Made by a program: the position numbers and the translations under genes
Assembly: GCA_964565895.1 (NCBI GenBank)
Contig: CAZMGT010000082.1
Span: 1 to 9,760, forward strand
Reading direction: 5' to 3'
From: CAZMGT01 sp964565895
GTDB taxonomy: Bacteria > Armatimonadota > Zipacnadia > UBA1398 > CAZMGT01
Length of the DNA stretch: 9,760 nt
Notes under the pieces: generated by a model
The model's database searches: none
What the model saw: only the letters and a program-made list of their open reading frames with translations
What the model was told of the DNA's origin: nothing
Shown: positions 7,026 to 9,760 of the stretch, in pieces
Numbering within the stretch: position 1 is the stretch's first letter
Layout: each line of letters starts with the position of its first letter

Positions 7026-9689
7026 GCGACCATGGGCTGCCGCGTCTTGCCCGCACAGCCGCCTCTCGCGGCCACGAATCCGCCCACATGCGAGCGTGTC
7101 GGCACGGCAAGGGCAGACTGCCAACAGCGCTGGCGCCGGCGGTTACTGGTCCACGCGGGGAGAGGCACAACGCCCAAGGCGCCCTGGGTCGTGGTGGCTG
7201 GCGGGGAGGTCGAGGGTGCCGTGGGAAGGGCAGGAGAAACGTCGCCGTGCGGGCGGCAGCAGGCGACCATAGGCTGCCTCGCCTTGCCTGTAGAAGCGCC
7301 CGTAGCGACGACGAATCCGCGTTACTGGCCAACGTACACGCGCCGCAAGTGCAAATTAGTAACAATGCTGGCGCCTGAGGTTGCTTTTCTGGCCCTCACA
7401 TGGCCGAGGCAGAGCAAGTAGTGCGGCTTGGCCTGTGGTGGCCGGCGGGGAGGTGGAAGGCGTTGTGGAAAGAGTGGGAGAGACACCGACGGCAGACCCA
7501 ATGGCCACGGGTGCAAATCATCTTGCGACGAGAAAATTTCTCTGGCGATGCGGTACTGCAATTCAACTTCGGAGAGAAGGAAGCGCCCGCCGCCGCAAGT
7601 GAGCCCTCTGCGGTACTCTCCAGTTTACGCTACACCACCGTCATCAACCGCATCGCTCTCTGCTTGGACGCTCCCCAAGCCGATAACCGTGTGCGAGTAC
7701 CGCCAAAGACGGTCCCTAACGAAGGAAATGAGCGCGTCGCTCCGGCGAGGCGAAGGCTAAGGCGGTTTGGCCTGTGGTGGCTGTGGCGAGGAGGCAGAAG
7801 GTGCTACGGAAAGGGCGGAAGAGAAAGCGCGACGCGCGCAGCAAGGAGGGACCGTAGGCCACCTCATCTTGTCCGCATAGCCGCCTCCCGTGGCGGCGAA
7901 TCCGCCCACATACGAGCGTGTCGGCGCGGCGACGGCAAATTAGCAACTGCGCCGGCACCGGCGCGCCGGTTATCGCTCCTAGCGAGACTGGGCACAACGA
8001 CGAACGTGGGTTGGCCTGTGGCGGTTGGCGGGGAGGTGGAGGGTGCCGTGGAAAGGGCAGGAGAAACGTCGCCGTGCGGGCGGCAGCAGACGACCATGGT
8101 GTGCCTCGCCTTGTCTTGCAAAGGCGCCTCTCACGACGATAAATCACGCACATGCGGACCTATCGGTAGCAATGGCAAACAACCAAGACCGCCTGCGCAG
8201 GCGCGGCAAGAGTAAATTACTAATAGTGCTGGCGCCTGGGCTGGCTTTTCTCGCCCTCACATGGCCGAGGCAGAGCAAGGAAGGTGGCTTGGGTTGGGGT
8301 GGTTGGCGGGGAGGTGGGGGCGCTGTGGAAAGGGCGGGTGGCAGAAGGCCAGGCAGACTCTGTGGCTGTGATTGCAGAGCACCGCGGCTCAAGCTTCCCT
8401 TGACGCGCTCCGCGGCCACGCGCTAGCTACTGTGCACCGCAGGGGCTGCAGAACATCTTAGGGCAAAGCTCGTTGACCGAAAGGCCGCGACGAGATCCAA
8501 CTTTTCAGAAGGCGAACCAACACGACTGCGAGCACAGTTGCTCCGAGCTCGCGCCGCTCTGGGTGCCTCCGCGGGCATGCCACACTGGCTCCCGCTCTTT
8601 CCATTGCGTGTCGCGCTGCCGGCAGGAACCCCATTTTTCTTCTGCCCGAACACAGTCGCAGGGGATACCTGCTTGGCACCGCCGCAAAGGACGGCCTCTT
8701 CCGGGAATCATGCCAGCGCACTGCTGCGGAGAGGCGAAGGCCAAGGCGGCTTGGGTCGTGGTGGTCGGCAGGGAGGTGGAAGGCGCTGTGGGGAGGGTGG
8801 GAGAGACAACGACGGCAGAACCGGGGGACCACGGCTGCAGATCATCTTGCAAGAAGATCCCTCTTAGCGACAAGCTGGTGAAATTCAGCCCTGCAGAGAA
8901 GAAGGCGCGCAGACTCAAGTGGCGCCGCTCCTGGCCTTTTCAGTCTGCGCCACGCTACCACCAGCAACCCCATTACCTTCTACTCGGACGCGCTCCGACC
9001 AGATAACCGCTTGCCAGGATCGCCAAAGAGACCGTCCCTCTACAAAGCGCGCGAGCATGTCGCTGGGAGGAGACGGAACCCAGTGCGTCCTGGTCTCGGG
9101 TCGCTGGCGGGGAGGTGCGGGGCGCTGCGGATAGGGCGGGAGAGAAGACGGCAAGCCCAAGGGCCACGGCTGCAAAACGTCTTGCGATAAGATTGCCGTG
9201 AGCGACGACCTGCTGAAATTCAGCCTCCGAGAGAAGAAGGTTCCCACGGACGCAAGTGGCTGCGCTTCTGCTCTTTCTAATCCGGACCACACTCCGTTCG
9301 GCGGCGCTGGCGGCCTCTGCCCAGACGCGCCCCTAGCACATAACTGCTTGGCAGCACTGCGGCGGAAGCCTCTCCCAGGAATGATACAAGCGTACCGCTG
9401 CGACGAGGCGGAGCCCAAGGCGCCTTGGCTTGTGGTGGCCGGCGGGGAGGTGGAAGGCGCTCTTAGGAGCGCGGGAGACGAAGCGCGGCGCAAGCAGCAA
9501 GGAGCGACCATTGGCCGCCTCGTCGTGTCTTCAAAGGCGCCCCTGAACGCAACGAATCCGCCCAGATGCGAGCACATCGGCGCAGCGACGGCAAATTGGC
9601 AACACCGCCGGCGCGGCAAAAGTAAATTAGTAACAGCACTGACTCCTGGGCTGGCTTTTTTCGCTGTGACATCGCCGAGGCAGAGCAAG
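7026..9689 (+). repeat. Modules C and B: short filler units
   Basis: Module C begins GCGACCATNGGC and contains CGAATCCGCCCACATGCGAG. Fuller copies lie at 7026-7108, 7850-7930 and 9504-9592, and partial or diverged ones at about 7263-7322 and 8090-8150. Module B, about 68 bp, begins with a short AT-rich TAAATTAGTAAC-like word, passes through GGCTTTTCTCGCCCTCACAT, and ends CCGAGGCAGAGCAAG. Clear copies lie at 7351-7418, 8212-8279 and 9622-9689, with a decayed one at about 6871-6939. B always abuts the next core. Differences between B copies are spread over all three codon positions, which argues against coding. Confidence 0.8.
7480..9430 (+). repeat. Module D: long filler units of about 285-300 bp
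   Basis: Three recognisable copies lie at about 7480-7765, 8808-9090 and 9136-9430. They share, in order, a GGCCACGGCTGCAAA-like start, a CATCTTGCGA-like word, AAATTCAGCC...GAGAGAAG, an ATAACCGCTTG-like word, and CGCCAAAGA...GTCCCT. The right part recurs alone at about 8663-8749 (ATACCTGCTTGGCA...GAGGCGAAGGCCAAGG). That makes the 462-bp interval a compound unit with a decayed or foreign left part (8360-8660). Confidence 0.75.
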
Positions 9690-9760
9690 TACGGCGGCTT
9701 GGTTTGTGGTGGCTGGCGGGGAGGTGGAGGGTGCTGTGGAAAGGGCGGGAAAGAAAGCGC

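Larger units (their letters stand above)
6840..9760 (+). repeat. Diverged higher-order tandem repeat array (continues past the window)
   Basis: At least 2.9 kb built from recurring modules, all in one orientation. A G-rich core (A) recurs ten times. Between cores lie either short fillers (modules C and B; core-to-core 237, 244, 242, 278 and 274 bp) or long fillers (module D; 341, 339 and 335 bp). One 462-bp interval holds a truncated D-like segment. The order reads approximately B'-A-C-A-C'-B-A-D-A-C-A-C'-B-A-(D')-A-D-A-D-A-C-B-A. Exact matches confirm common descent: 37 identical bases at 7226-7262 and 8053-8089, 27 at 7392-7418 and 8253-8279, and 22 at 6849-6870 and 8162-8183. Other copies differ by scattered substitutions and small indels. 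Spacings are not consistently multiples of three and stop codons interrupt every frame over the array, so it is not one repeat protein. No transposase, terminal inverted repeats or target-site duplications are seen. Confidence 0.9.
6941..9760 (+). repeat. Module A: ten copies of a G-rich core of about 65 bp
   Basis: The best-conserved part is GTGGTGGCYGGCGGGGAGGT, continuing as GGARGGYGCTGTGGAAAGG and a GCGGGAGAGA-like tail. The GGCGGGGAGG word, or its variant, starts at 6963, 7200, 7444, about 7785 (variant with a 1-base insertion), 8027, 8305, 8767 (GGCAGGGAGG), 9106, 9441 and 9715. The last copy is cut by the window edge or nearly so. Copies differ mainly by C/T and A/G transitions. The copy at 8305 has a 1-base deletion after GTGGG. 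All G-rich strands are the plus strand. Function unknown. Confidence 0.9.

Noticed and set aside
7400..8215. Open frame of 271 codons on the plus strand as a real gene
   Set aside because: It crosses several array modules in different phases, has no ribosome site or recognisable domain, and high GC explains the lack of stops.
8915..9688. Open frame of 257 codons on the minus strand as a real gene
   Set aside because: It spans three repeat cores, related units in the array carry stops or frame changes in the same reading, and the product is a low-complexity Arg/Ser/Pro/Ala mixture.
6840..9760. CRISPR array
   Set aside because: Repeats are about 65 bp and diverged, spacers are 170-400 bp and themselves repetitive, and no cas gene is nearby.
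6840..9760. Insertion sequence or transposon
   Set aside because: No transposase-like frame, terminal inverted repeats or target duplications are visible. A non-autonomous origin remains possible but unsupported.

Overview
The window is a GC-rich bacterial chromosomal segment, most likely from an Armatimonadota (former OP10) lineage or a close relative. The main clue is the first gene, a DUF1559-type pseudopilin whose N-terminus runs from FTLIELLVVIAIIAIL into FPVFAKAREKARQTACLSN. That signature is abundant in Armatimonadota and, in variant forms, in Planctomycetota. The assignment is an inference from protein style, not from a marker gene.

Layout. 1-185 is a leader with a 10-bp inverted repeat and a strong Shine-Dalgarno. 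186-872 (+) is the pseudopilin, closed by a textbook intrinsic terminator (898-924). A plausible sigma70-like promoter (940-968) then leads into 1000-2925 (+), a fused homocysteine S-methyltransferase / methylenetetrahydrofolate reductase of the YitJ type. This gene meets a convergent gene on the minus strand, and the two stop codons overlap (2922-2925). The minus-strand gene (2922-4910) encodes a 662-residue polytopic membrane protein resembling OPT-like putative peptide transporters. Upstream of it on the same strand is an NAD-dependent sugar-nucleotide epimerase/dehydratase (5073-6041), whose catalytic Ser and Tyr both appear to be replaced.

From about 6042 to the window end (3.7 kb, 38% of the window) I find no credible gene. 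6058-6840 is unremarkable GC-rich sequence apart from a compact nested palindrome (6293-6357). From about 6840 to the end there is a diverged, higher-order tandem repeat array. A G-rich core of about 65 bp occurs ten times in one orientation, spaced 237-462 bp apart. The cores are separated by two alternating kinds of filler, a short C/B type and a long D type. The array runs off the right edge. It is the most unusual structure here. It is not CRISPR and not an evident transposon, and its open frames look like by-products of high GC.

How the genes fit together: the YitJ-type enzyme supplies one-carbon metabolism and methionine synthesis; the pseudopilin belongs to the cell envelope or secretion machinery; the epimerase belongs to nucleotide-sugar metabolism. 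The epimerase and the membrane protein are co-oriented with a 162-bp gap, so co-transcription is possible but not shown. No single pathway unites the window.
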